Source: Candidatus Barnesiella excrementigallinarum | GTDB taxonomy: Bacteria > Bacteroidota > Bacteroidia > Bacteroidales > Barnesiellaceae | Direction of reading: 5' to 3' | Assembly (NCBI GenBank): GCA_019114445.1 | Contig: DXFL01000003.1 | Span: 1-46,398 of the forward strand | Length of the DNA stretch: 46,398 nucleotides | Shown: piece after piece, positions 36,690 through 44,605 of the stretch | How the letters are laid out: each line of letters starts with the position of its first letter | Position numbering within the stretch: the first letter of the stretch is position 1 | Translations under genes and position numbers: made by a program | Notes under the pieces: generated by a model | Told to the model about the DNA's origin: nothing | The model's database searches: none | Seen by the model: only the letters and a program-made list of their open reading frames with translations

Positions 36690-37970
36690 TTATCGACCGG
36701 AGTATCCCATGCCTACACCTATCAGTTTGTCGTAGCGTTCTCCCTGTGGGCGATGGTATACTTTTACTAAGTACTCGTTTACCGTTTCGTAATAATTCCC
36801 TTCGATTGGGGCCGCTGTGGCCGAACTGGCACCGTCGGGGAGGAATACGTATTGATAGTTGTAGGAACCCTGTTTCAAAAGCAGGGTTTTTTCGTATTTC
36901 CCTGTTTCGGGATTATAGACCATTTCGTTGTAAGGGGTGTATTGGTGGTTGGTCATTTCGCCGTCGATATATATTTTCCCGCCGGGTATGGGGTCGGAGT
37001 CGAGCGAGAAGTGGACCACAAAGTAGTCGGCTTCGGTATCGCTATCCTCGGAGCCGCTTTGGCGTATGACGAATCGTCCGTTTTGGGTACGGTCGTAGAG
37101 GTAGCTTGTTTCGGCTCGGGGTGTTGACGGGGCAAGTACTACATGGTAATAGGGGTCGAAATGGTAAATCTTTTCTACCCCCAGTCCCGCATAGCGGGTC
37201 GCTACCATTTCGAATCGGCGAAATTCATTCCCCGCTTCGAAAATCATGTTGCGATCGTGGGCATAAACTATTTGGTTCCCTTGTACGCGCAAAGGTCTAT
37301 CCACGATGACTTCCTTGTCGCGGCGTCCATTTTGCAGGATGCTGACTTTGAGTTCGTTGTAGGGATTTTGAATGCGGTAATTGTTGGTGTTGAGGGTTAC
37401 TTCGACCTGCTGATGTTCGCGGTTGTAGTCGATGTCGGTACGCGAAGTTATCGAAGGAGCTACCAGTATATCGTTTTCGTAGACCGAGAAACATACTTGC
37501 AACAAAATATTTTCGGGTTCGTTTTCGGGATAGACCACCAGCACATAGTTGCCCGATACTTTAAACTGTACATCGGCATTGGGGAGCGTGACACTGTAAT
37601 GTACGTAATGGGCGAAGGTTGCCATGGAAAATTCGTACTCTTCGATGGGGTTTGTATTGAATCCGTCGAGATATTCCAATTCCGAGAGGGCAGAAGGGCG
37701 CCAGTCGGCATTACAATGGATAAGGCTATATTGCATATAAGTTACATTCTCGGTAAATTCGTCGAACGAGATGGTAATGTGTTCGCCGGTGTTTAAGTTG
37801 ATGATAGGAGGAAAGAGGTCTCGCCCTTCGACGTGGGTCTCTATGGTACGGAACCGATCGGAGAATGTTCGGGTTTCGTAAGGCTGTAAATTGGGTTGTG
37901 CAATCGCAGGTATGGCTCTTGATAGTATTAGAATTGCGATCGTTGTTTGAAGAATATGAATAGCTTTCAT
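36690..37970 (-). CDS. Type IX secretion plug protein (DUF5103)
   Basis: A 426-residue exported protein (signal 1-24, ending AIAQ) of the DUF5103 family. In type IX systems this protein closes the periplasmic end of the SprA translocon channel. The N-terminal domain contains HITISFDEFTENVTYMQYSLIHCNADW, broken here as ITISFDEF and YSLIHCNADW, then SNFEY-like ELEYLDGFN. The middle has SGNYVLVVYPEN and the C-terminal half FEMVATRYAGLGVEKIYHFDP, YFVVHFSLDS and GSYNYQYVF. It is also found in Bacteroidales with reduced type IX systems. No other type IX gene is in the window. Confidence 0.85.
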   Translation of the reverse strand: MKAIHILQTTIAILILSRAIPAIAQPNLQPYETRTFSDRFRTIETHVEGRDLFPPIINLNTGEHITISFDEFTENVTYMQYSLIHCNADWRPSALSELEYLDGFNTNPIEEYEFSMATFAHYVHYSVTLPNADVQFKVSGNYVLVVYPENEPENILLQVCFSVYENDILVAPSITSRTDIDYNREHQQVEVTLNTNNYRIQNPYNELKVSILQNGRRDKEVIVDRPLRVQGNQIVYAHDRNMIFEAGNEFRRFEMVATRYAGLGVEKIYHFDPYYHVVLAPSTPRAETSYLYDRTQNGRFVIRQSGSEDSDTEADYFVVHFSLDSDPIPGGKIYIDGEMTNHQYTPYNEMVYNPETGKYEKTLLLKQGSYNYQYVFLPDGASSATAAPIEGNYYETVNEYLVKVYHRPQGERYDKLIGVGMGYSGR

Positions 37971-37998
37971 TTCGGATAATTTCTCTATTTGTTATTGA

Positions 37999-38006
37999 CA
38001 AATATA
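37999..38006 (-). promoter_or_regulatory. Promoter -7 box for the plug protein gene
   Basis: The minus strand reads TATATTTG, matching TAnnTTTG, about 29 bases before the ATG at 37970. Confidence 0.6.
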
Positions 38007-38055
38007 GCGTTTTTATCGTCATTTCCCAATCGTTTGTCGTAGAATCGTAGCAATC

Positions 38056-38088
38056 TTTGTCGAGAAAGAAAAATAATATGTATATTTG
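38056..38088 (+). promoter_or_regulatory. Promoter of the C1 peptidase gene
   Basis: The -33 TTTG (38056-38059) and -7 TATATTTG (38081-38088) are 21 bases apart. The predicted leader is about 20-25 bases to the ATG at 38115. It is divergent from the plug gene promoter. Confidence 0.7.
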
Positions 38089-38114
38089 TCCACATTTTAA
38101 AAAGTGCAATATTT

Positions 38115-39317
38115 ATGAATTATAGAATTTTAACTATAACTTGTGCCTTGTCGTTGTTCGTTTCGTCTGTTCGAGCTGAGGAAAGCAAGAAGGATTCTGT
38201 GGGTTATCAATTTACAGTAACCAAAGAGTTAAAAACCAATCCGGTAAAGGATCAAAGCCGTTCGGGCACGTGTTGGAGTTTCTCGACACTGTCGTTTATC
38301 GAGGACGATTTGTTGCGTCAAGGTAAGCCTGCCGTAGATCTCTCGGAGATGTTTATCGTGCGAAACGATTATATCGAGAAAGCTATCAAGTATGTGCGTA
38401 TGCACGGCGATATAGCTTTTGCTGCTGGGGGGAGTGCATACGATGTGCTCTATATTATTGATAAATACGGTATTGTCCCCGAAGAGGTGTATACCGGGTT
38501 GAACTATGGTACCGATAAACATCAGCATGGAGAGCTCGATGCCATTCTTAAAAGCTATGTCGACGCCGTAATTTCGAATCCCAATAAAAAACTTTCGACG
38601 GCGTGGCTCGATGGTTTTACGGCCGTGCTGGATACCTACTTGGGAAAAGTGCCTGAGAAATTTACTTACAATGGCGTGGAATATACCCCCAGATCGTTTG
38701 CCGAATCGCTGGGGATCAAGGGCGATAATTATCTCCCGTTGACCTCGTTTACCCACCACGATTTTTATAAACCGTTTGCCATCGAGGTGCCCGACAACTG
38801 GTTGTGGTCGGAGTATTACAATATTCCTCTTAACGAGTTGATGGAGGCTATCGATTACGCCATAGACCATGATTTTACGGTGATGTGGGCTTCGGACGTG
38901 AGTGAAAAAGGATTCCAGTACCTCAAAGGTTTTGCCGTGGTGCCTGTCGAAAAGAAAAACGATAACTTGTCGGGGACCGAGTTGGCTCGTTGGGTGAAAC
39001 TCTCGAAATCCGAGAAGGAAGGCGAATTGTACAAGTTCGAAGAGCCCGAAGAGGAGTTGTATATTGACCAAAAGATTCGGCAAGAGGCTTTCGATAATTA
39101 CGAGACGACCGACGATCACGGTATGGTGTTTGTAGGTAAGGCTGTCGATCAGAACGGTACGAAATATTACAAAGTGAAAAATTCGTGGGGTACGGAACAA
39201 GTCTATGGGGGCTACTTCTTTGCTTCGGAGGCTTTCGTAAAATACAAGACCATGAACATTTTGGTGCATAAGGATGCTGTCCCGATGAAGATCTTGAAAA
39301 AGTTGCATTTGAAATAA
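38115..39317 (+). CDS. Exported C1-family cysteine peptidase (aminopeptidase C-like)
   Basis: A 400-residue papain-like peptidase of the bleomycin hydrolase/PepC (C1B) group, exported by a signal ending near VRAEE (residue 21). The oxyanion Gln47 and catalytic Cys53 are in DQSRSGTCWSFS. The catalytic His is in TTDDHGMVFVG and the Asn in YYKVKNSWG. It lacks nothing obvious from the active site, so it should cut peptides or trim N-termini in the periplasm. It has its own promoter and is followed after 7 bases by the GDPD-like gene. Confidence 0.93.
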   Translation: MNYRILTITCALSLFVSSVRAEESKKDSVGYQFTVTKELKTNPVKDQSRSGTCWSFSTLSFIEDDLLRQGKPAVDLSEMFIVRNDYIEKAIKYVRMHGDIAFAAGGSAYDVLYIIDKYGIVPEEVYTGLNYGTDKHQHGELDAILKSYVDAVISNPNKKLSTAWLDGFTAVLDTYLGKVPEKFTYNGVEYTPRSFAESLGIKGDNYLPLTSFTHHDFYKPFAIEVPDNWLWSEYYNIPLNELMEAIDYAIDHDFTVMWASDVSEKGFQYLKGFAVVPVEKKNDNLSGTELARWVKLSKSEKEGELYKFEEPEEELYIDQKIRQEAFDNYETTDDHGMVFVGKAVDQNGTKYYKVKNSWGTEQVYGGYFFASEAFVKYKTMNILVHKDAVPMKILKKLHLK

Positions 39318-39324
39318 CCCTTTG

Positions 39325-40065
39325 ATGAGACCTATTCGTCTATATGGCCCGTTGCTGTTGTCGATACTGTGTCTCACCCTATTGGCTATACCTTTTTGGA
39401 ACGATCGTATTGTGCAGCACTATGTCGATAAGATATGGCTGCACAGGACCAATACGATTAAAAAGTTGCGCGAATTTAAAGATGAATATAAAAACTTCGA
39501 GTGCGATGTGTTGTTTGTGGCCGATTCGGCCGGTTTCAGAACAGGGCACGATACCCCGTCTTCAGAATCGTTGGACCTGTATTTCGATTTTTTGGGGAAG
39601 AACTCCGAGCGCGAACTCTGGCTTGATTTGAAAAATCTGAACGAAGCGAATTGCCGGCAGGCCGAATCGTGTTTGAACGATATGTTGCTTCGTTTTGGCG
39701 TCAGTAAGGAGCAACTTATTATCGAGTCGCGCGATTGGAACGCCTTGCGAACCTTCACGCAGCAAGGGTATTATACCTCGTGTTATCTCGATATTCCCCA
39801 TATTCGTGAGTTGTCTGGTGAGGAGCTCGATGATAAGTTGGATTCCATTCAGGAAATAGCCGGTAGTGGAGCGGTGTCGGCTATCTCTTTCCCGGCATCG
39901 TATTACGGAATTTTGCGTGACATCAATTTTTCGGTCGATCTGCTCACTTGGGAACATCGCCGGTGGGCTTGGCAGTTACCTTTCTTTTCACGTTCGAGAG
40001 CCATTTTGAAAGATGGCCGCATAAAGGCGGTACTGGTTAAGGAAAAAGGGCACTATCACCAGTGA
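39325..40065 (+). CDS. Membrane-anchored GDPD-like phosphodiesterase, short form
   Basis: A 246-residue protein with one N-terminal membrane helix (residues about 8-24). The sequence pattern resembles glycerophosphodiester phosphodiesterases: His40-Arg41, an ExD pair at Glu59-Asp61, His75-Asp76, and ELWLDLKNL where families have a Lys-containing strand. The domain is short and lacks the usual GD insertion, so assignment is tentative and substrate unknown. The ATG at 39325 is preferred to the TTG at 39322. Its last ten bases overlap the convergent acyltransferase gene. Confidence 0.6.
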   Translation: MRPIRLYGPLLLSILCLTLLAIPFWNDRIVQHYVDKIWLHRTNTIKKLREFKDEYKNFECDVLFVADSAGFRTGHDTPSSESLDLYFDFLGKNSERELWLDLKNLNEANCRQAESCLNDMLLRFGVSKEQLIIESRDWNALRTFTQQGYYTSCYLDIPHIRELSGEELDDKLDSIQEIAGSGAVSAISFPASYYGILRDINFSVDLLTWEHRRWAWQLPFFSRSRAILKDGRIKAVLVKEKGHYHQ

Positions 40066-41108
40066 ACTTTTTTGTAGAACGTCAGCAGTACCCATCGATA
40101 AATCCATGCGACAATAAGGCAAAGCCCCATATAGATAAATACGGTAAGGTCTATGGGCAGATTTTTTGTGTAAATAAGTATTTGTTGGCGTACGAAAGGG
40201 TGGGTAATGAATAGGGCGGCCGACAGGCTTCCCAATGCGGCGAACACCTTTTGGGCAATCCCTTTTCTGCATACGGTGAGTAGCGCCGTGAATGGAAACA
40301 TCACCAATATCGAGCTGAATATCCAAAGGTAAGGATTAAATAGGCTGAGTATGAATACGAGACAGCCGGCTGTCACCCATTTCCACGAAAGTTGTAAGGG
40401 GTGACGTGCTAAAAGTATACCGGTGCAAAATACCGGTAACCACCCCACACAGTTGTAGCGGAAGGCAAAAATCCAGCGGTTTAGATCCAATGCCCAAAGG
40501 GTAGCAAGCAATACCCATACTCCAATCATAATTCCCCACAGGACTTTGTCCGACGATTTCCGAAGGAATAATGTGTAAACAAAGTATAGCTGGAATGCCA
40601 TGCCGAAATACCACCACGGGCCGGCAATGATAAAACGGTCGGCCAAACCGTTGGCGGTAAAGGTGAGCATGAAAAACAGGTCGCTCCAAATCTTTTGATT
40701 GTCCAAATAGTTGTAGGTGATGTGCGTATGTCCCGAATAGCGGTCGATAATGAGCAACAAGGACATGGGGACGAGCCATTTCCACAATTGTACGGCTCGA
40801 TGGAAGAGAATGTGCAGTTTGCTGTCGGTGCTTCGGTCGTAGCGGAGGGCCAAGCCGTAACCGCTTATGAAAACAAAAATCGACACACCGTAATGACCTA
40901 AGAAAGAGAAGAGTGAAAATACAATTAACCGTAAATCGCCCGATAGCATGGCAGCAGAGAAACGGTCTACATTTTCGGGGATATATTTAAATTCGCATTC
41001 GGGTGGAAATTCGGGAAACAGGTGTATGTAGTTGTGTAATACAATGAACAGGATGCCAATACCTTTGAGCAGTAGAGAGTCTGTTTTACTGTATTGTAAT
41101 TGAACCAT
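40056..41108 (-). CDS. Acyltransferase family 3 membrane protein
   Basis: A 350-residue polytopic membrane protein of the Acyl_transf_3 (OafA/WecH-like) family, which acylates surface glycans. About ten hydrophobic helices are visible. The start LLLKGIGILFIVLHNYIH carries the conserved His in the first helix, and the second segment has the Arg-rich cytoplasmic loop (GLALRYDRS). Substrate is unknown; an O-antigen, capsule or similar glycan is likely. It is followed on the minus strand by the convergent GDPD-like gene and is preceded by the C_GCAxxG_C_C gene's stop, 10 bases away. Confidence 0.85.
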   Translation of the reverse strand: MVQLQYSKTDSLLLKGIGILFIVLHNYIHLFPEFPPECEFKYIPENVDRFSAAMLSGDLRLIVFSLFSFLGHYGVSIFVFISGYGLALRYDRSTDSKLHILFHRAVQLWKWLVPMSLLLIIDRYSGHTHITYNYLDNQKIWSDLFFMLTFTANGLADRFIIAGPWWYFGMAFQLYFVYTLFLRKSSDKVLWGIMIGVWVLLATLWALDLNRWIFAFRYNCVGWLPVFCTGILLARHPLQLSWKWVTAGCLVFILSLFNPYLWIFSSILVMFPFTALLTVCRKGIAQKVFAALGSLSAALFITHPFVRQQILIYTKNLPIDLTVFIYMGLCLIVAWIYRWVLLTFYKKVHW

Positions 41109-41117
41109 GTTGTTTTT

Positions 41118-41597
41118 TTAGAGAGTTTGGTTTAGCTCTTCGTTTAGTTTCTCGCCAATCAAGCGGGCGGCCGAGGCTACATAGTCGGCACAAGGTCGAC
41201 GTTTGTAATAGGCTTCGGTACGGGCTTCGGGAGTGGGGGCATCGCTTTTGTGATCGAGACCCAATAATTCTCGGCAGATGATCGAACCGTTTAATGCTGT
41301 TGATTTTTGGGCCAGCTCCTGTACGGTGGCATACACGAGTTTACGTTTGCCCATATCCGAGGGGACATCGTTTTTGTAATACAGTCCGGCCACCATGAAC
41401 ATACCGCTCACGGCTCCGCATACCTCGCGCAGTCGACCCATTCCTCCGCCTAATGGCGCGCTTATCGATGCCGCCAAAGAAGGATCGAGGTCGAATAGAT
41501 CGCTGTATGCCAATACAACCGATTGCGCACAATTATATCCTTCGTGAAAAAGGGCGCGAGCTTTTTCGGCTCTCTGTTCTATATCTATTTTCTCCAT
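41118..41597 (-). CDS. C_GCAxxG_C_C family redox protein
   Basis: A 159-residue cysteine-rich protein of the C_GCAxxG_C_C family (PF09719), proposed to act in redox reactions. The four conserved Cys positions are visible: GYNCAQSV, REVCGAVSG (with the family's glycine-rich GGGMG before it), IICRELLG and RPCADYV. The start at 41597 is preferred to 41630, which overlaps the end of ung. It ends ten bases before the acyltransferase start. Partner and cofactor are unknown. Confidence 0.85.
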   Translation of the reverse strand: MEKIDIEQRAEKARALFHEGYNCAQSVVLAYSDLFDLDPSLAASISAPLGGGMGRLREVCGAVSGMFMVAGLYYKNDVPSDMGKRKLVYATVQELAQKSTALNGSIICRELLGLDHKSDAPTPEARTEAYYKRRPCADYVASAARLIGEKLNEELNQTL

Positions 41598-41604
41598 ACT
41601 TTTT

Positions 41605-42267
41605 TTACCATTGAATGGGTTCGATGCCATGAGCCGTTAAATATTGGTTCGTGCGGCTGAAATGGTGATTTCCGAAAAATCCCCGGTGGGCCGATAGCGG
41701 CGACGGGTGGGGCGATTGTAAAACCAAATGCCGGTTGCGGTCGATGAAGTCGCCTTTCCGTTGGGCGTATGCTCCCCAAAGGATAAAGACCAAATGCTCT
41801 CGTTCTTCGGCCAATTTATGAATGACCGCATCGGTAAAAGTTTCCCACCCTTTCCCTTGATGGGAGGCTGCCCGGTGAGCCTCGACGGTGAGTGTAGCGT
41901 TTAATAACAGGACGCCTTGCTGTGCCCATCGAGTCAAATTCCCGCTTTGGGGAACTGGAATGCCCAAATCGCTTTCGATCTCTTTGAAAATGTTTTGGAG
42001 CGAAGGGGGGAATGGTATGTGATCGTTCACCGAGAAGCAAAGCCCGTGAGCTTGATAAGGCTCGTGGTAGGGATCCTGCCCCAAAATGACTACCTTTACC
42101 TGTTCGAACGGACAAGCATCGAAAGCAGCGAAAATTTGGCTGCCGGGAGGATAAACCGTTTTGGTGGCATATTCGTGCCGTACAAAAGAGGTTAACGCTT
42201 CAAAATAAGGCTTGTCGAATTCGTTTTGCAGGCGTTGTTGCCAGCTCGATTCGATACGAACATTCAT
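41605..42267 (-). CDS. ung: Uracil-DNA glycosylase
   Basis: Removes uracil from DNA. The protein is 220 residues from the ATG at 42267; the longer frame from 42330 runs into the divergent tRNA promoter. The catalytic water-activating motif GQDPYH is at 63-68, the uracil pocket at LLLNATLTVE, and the DNA intercalation loop at HPSPLSAHRGFFG. It starts about 30 bases from the divergent promoter of tRNA-Arg. Confidence 0.97.
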   Translation of the reverse strand: MNVRIESSWQQRLQNEFDKPYFEALTSFVRHEYATKTVYPPGSQIFAAFDACPFEQVKVVILGQDPYHEPYQAHGLCFSVNDHIPFPPSLQNIFKEIESDLGIPVPQSGNLTRWAQQGVLLLNATLTVEAHRAASHQGKGWETFTDAVIHKLAEEREHLVFILWGAYAQRKGDFIDRNRHLVLQSPHPSPLSAHRGFFGNHHFSRTNQYLTAHGIEPIQW

Positions 42268-42295
42268 ATCTTTGAATAAGATTTTAATCAAACTG

Positions 42296-42326
42296 TTTGC
42301 AAAGCTACAAATATTTCTTACTTTTG
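42296..42326 (+). promoter_or_regulatory. Promoter of tRNA-Arg(CCG)
   Basis: The -33 TTTG (42296-42299) and -7 TACTTTTG (42319-42326) are separated by 19 bases, a canonical Bacteroidetes promoter. The predicted transcript starts near 42332, about 57 bases before the mature tRNA. Confidence 0.75.
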
Positions 42327-42388
42327 CCACGCATTTGGGAATAGAATCTTGTCAAAGAATAAAAACTTTTCCCATTTTTTGTTTAGTG

Positions 42389-42463
42389 GCACCCGTAGTT
42401 CAATGGATAGAATAAAGGATTCCGGTTCCTTCGATTGGGGTTCGACTCCCCACGGGTGTACCA
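42389..42463 (+). tRNA. tRNA-Arg (anticodon CCG), CCA encoded
   Basis: The acceptor GCACCCG (42389-42395) pairs with CGGGTGT (42453-42459) with one G-U pair. The D stem is GTTC/GAAT. The anticodon stem AAGGA/TCCTT encloses TTCCGGT with anticodon CCG (reads CGG). The T arm is TGGGG-TTCGACT-CCCCA. A discriminator and encoded CCA follow (42460-42463). Confidence 0.95.
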
Positions 42464-42466
42464 TTG

Positions 42467-42499
42467 AAAGCCTTCCGGTTTGTATCGGGAGGCTTTTTT
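42467..42499 (+). terminator. Rho-independent terminator after tRNA-Arg
   Basis: AAGCCTTCC pairs with GGGAGGCTT (one wobble) around a short loop, followed by a T run ending near 42499. Confidence 0.85.
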
Positions 42500-42555
42500 G
42501 TCATAGCCATTATGCTTTGAAAGTGAATGGTAGCACGTATCAAAATTTAAATGGT

Positions 42556-42588
42556 TTTTCGGGGTTCCCGATAAAATCCATACCTTTG
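42556..42588 (+). promoter_or_regulatory. Promoter of the HAD phosphatase gene, only four bases from its start codon
   Basis: The -33-like TTTT (42556-42559) and -7 TACCTTTG (42581-42588) are 21 bases apart. The -7 box ends four bases before the ATG at 42593. A Bacteroidetes -7 box normally lies about 4-7 bases from the start, so the mRNA may begin at the ATG. Confidence 0.55.
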
Positions 42589-42592
42589 CGGC

Positions 42593-43249
42593 ATGGAAAA
42601 TAAACAGATAGATTGGAGCCGTACCGACGGGCTTATCTTCGATATGGACGGTACTTTGTGGGATGCTGTCGATACCTATGCCCGCATTTGGAACGAGGTG
42701 TTTTTGCGGGCTGGGCGAGAGGTTCATGTCACTCGCGAAAGCCTTATCGGGAACATAGGGATTCCTATTCCCCAAATTTTGGCAAATCTTTTTCCCGATA
42801 TAGCCCCCGAAGAGGCCGCTCGTTTTTCGAAAGAGTTGGCCGACGAGGAACCTGCGCTTTTGGCACGTTACGGAGGTACCCCTTATCCCGGTGTTGTTTC
42901 GGGTTTGGAGCGGTTGTCGCATAAATACAAACTTTTTTTGGTGAGCAACTGCGATAGTCACACATTGCCCATCTTTATGTCCTGCATAGGAATTACCCCG
43001 TTTGTTACCGAGGCGGTATCGTATGGCAACACGCACAAGCCCAAAGGCGACAATATGCTTATGATAAAAGAGAAATATGGTTTGCTACAGCCGCTTTATA
43101 TGGGCGACATCGATGCCGATGGCCGGGAGACCCACCGGGTGGGTTTGCCGTTTGTGTATGCCCGCTACGGTTTTGGTCAAACCGATGAGTATGAGTTGGC
43201 TTTCGACTCGTTCAGTGAATTTACCGACTTCTTTTTAAACTGTAAATAG
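42593..43249 (+). CDS. HAD-family phosphatase (phosphoglycolate phosphatase-like)
   Basis: A 218-residue HAD hydrolase of subfamily I. Motif I (IFDMDGTLWD, nucleophile Asp17 and Asp19) is at the extreme N-terminus, so the ATG at 42593 must be the start. Motif II is in LFLVSNCDS, motif III lysine in THKPKGDNM, and motif IV in PLYMGDIDADGRE. The cap is a small helical bundle between motifs I and II. The substrate is unknown; phosphoglycolate or a nucleotide is typical. The next gene follows after nine bases. Confidence 0.9.
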   Translation: MENKQIDWSRTDGLIFDMDGTLWDAVDTYARIWNEVFLRAGREVHVTRESLIGNIGIPIPQILANLFPDIAPEEAARFSKELADEEPALLARYGGTPYPGVVSGLERLSHKYKLFLVSNCDSHTLPIFMSCIGITPFVTEAVSYGNTHKPKGDNMLMIKEKYGLLQPLYMGDIDADGRETHRVGLPFVYARYGFGQTDEYELAFDSFSEFTDFFLNCK

Positions 43250-43258
43250 ATTCGAGAT

Positions 43259-44431
43259 ATGTATTCGAGTAGTTTTCGACCCGAGGCTTTGCTGCGGTGT
43301 GAAAAAATACAATCGGCGTTGCGGACGAGCCATGCCGATTCCATTTTATTAAATACGAATGCGAACCTGTATTATGCTTCGGGACGGGTATTCAGCGGGT
43401 ATGTTTATGTTCCGGCCGAGGGTGAGCCCCACTATTTCGTGCGGCGTCCCGTTGGTTTGAAGGGCGATACCGTACATTATATCCACAAACCCGAACAAAT
43501 TCCGGCGTTGTTGGCCGAAGCGGGATTGCCCATTCCTCGCTGTGTGGCTTTGGAGTGGGATGCCTCGCACGGCGATTTTACCCGATTGGCTGCTGTTTTC
43601 CCCGATGTGGAGGTGGTGAACGGTTCGGCAGTGATGCGGGCGGTTCGTTCGGTAAAGACCAATTATGAATTGGCGTTGATGCAGGAGTCGGCGGTAAAAC
43701 ACGCCGAGGTATATCGACGTATCGAGTCGGTATTCCGCGAGGGTATGACCGACATCGAACTGCAAATCGAGATAGAGCGATTGTTGCGCCTGCACGGGAA
43801 TTTGGGGCTTTTCAGGATCAACGGACAGAGTATGGAGATATTCATGGGCAATGTCATTTGCGGCGATAATGCCGATTCGCCCACGCCTTACGATTTTGCG
43901 ATGGGTGGAGCCGGGTTGAGTTGCTCGATACCGGTAGGGGCCAATGGTTCGCTCATTCGTCCCGGTATGACGGTAATGGTCGATATGTGCGGTAATTTTA
44001 CCGGTTATATGACCGATATGACACGAGTTTATTCGGTAGGCGAGTTGTCGGCTGAGGCGGCTCGCGCCCATGCGTGTTCCATCGAGATACACCGGGCAGT
44101 AGCCCGAATGGGTAGACCGGGTGTGGCTGCGGCCGATTTGTATCGGTTGGCTGTGCAGATAGCACAAGATGCCGGGCTCGACGACTATTTTATGGGGCAT
44201 ACTCAAAAGGCGGGATTCGTAGGTCACGGTGTAGGTATCGAGGTGAACGAGGCTCCTGTGCTGGCTCCCCGTTCGAAAGAGCTTTTGGTCGAAAACCAAG
44301 TTATCGCATTAGAGCCGAAGTTTGTTATTCCTCATGTGGGGGCGGTGGGTATCGAAGATACCTATGTGGTTACCCCCGAAGGTATGAAGGCTATTACTTC
44401 GGCACCTATAGAGATACTCCCGTTGCAATAA
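43259..44431 (+). CDS. M24-family metallopeptidase (Xaa-Pro peptidase-like)
   Basis: A 390-residue creatinase-fold peptidase. The N-terminal half is the non-catalytic domain; the C-terminal half has the five metal ligands: two Asp in VMVDMCGNFTGYMTDMTRVY, His in FVGHGVGIEVNE, and two Glu in NEAPVL-adjacent and ALEPKFV segments. It should cleave N-terminal residues preceding proline or similar small substrates in the cytoplasm; no signal peptide is seen. It follows the HAD gene by nine bases and is probably co-transcribed with it. Confidence 0.92.
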   Translation: MYSSSFRPEALLRCEKIQSALRTSHADSILLNTNANLYYASGRVFSGYVYVPAEGEPHYFVRRPVGLKGDTVHYIHKPEQIPALLAEAGLPIPRCVALEWDASHGDFTRLAAVFPDVEVVNGSAVMRAVRSVKTNYELALMQESAVKHAEVYRRIESVFREGMTDIELQIEIERLLRLHGNLGLFRINGQSMEIFMGNVICGDNADSPTPYDFAMGGAGLSCSIPVGANGSLIRPGMTVMVDMCGNFTGYMTDMTRVYSVGELSAEAARAHACSIEIHRAVARMGRPGVAAADLYRLAVQIAQDAGLDDYFMGHTQKAGFVGHGVGIEVNEAPVLAPRSKELLVENQVIALEPKFVIPHVGAVGIEDTYVVTPEGMKAITSAPIEILPLQ

Positions 44432-44457
44432 CGGCAACACTATATTTTACCCTTGTT

Positions 44458-44495
44458 TTATCCCGGCGGCTCGGCTTGCCGGGATAAATTGTTTT
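44458..44495 (+). terminator. Likely terminator after the M24 peptidase gene
   Basis: TATCCCGGC (44458-44466) pairs perfectly with GCCGGGATA (44477-44485) around a ten-base loop, followed by an AT-rich stretch with five T. The T run starts a few bases after the stem, so efficiency is uncertain. Confidence 0.6.
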
Positions 44496-44560
44496 TGTTG
44501 GTTCTCAGCGGTTTATAACTTGTTCAAAAATCTTTTTTCAACTGCTTTATTCTCTGCGAA

Positions 44561-44568
44561 TAACTTTG
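44561..44568 (+). promoter_or_regulatory. Promoter -7 box for dnaE
   Basis: TAACTTTG matches TAnnTTTG, about 38 bases before the ATG at 44606. A near copy (TAACTTTA) follows immediately at 44569-44576. The -33 is unclear. Confidence 0.55.
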
Positions 44569-44605
44569 TAACTTTAAGCCCGCGAACTTAAATTTTATCT
44601 TGTTT

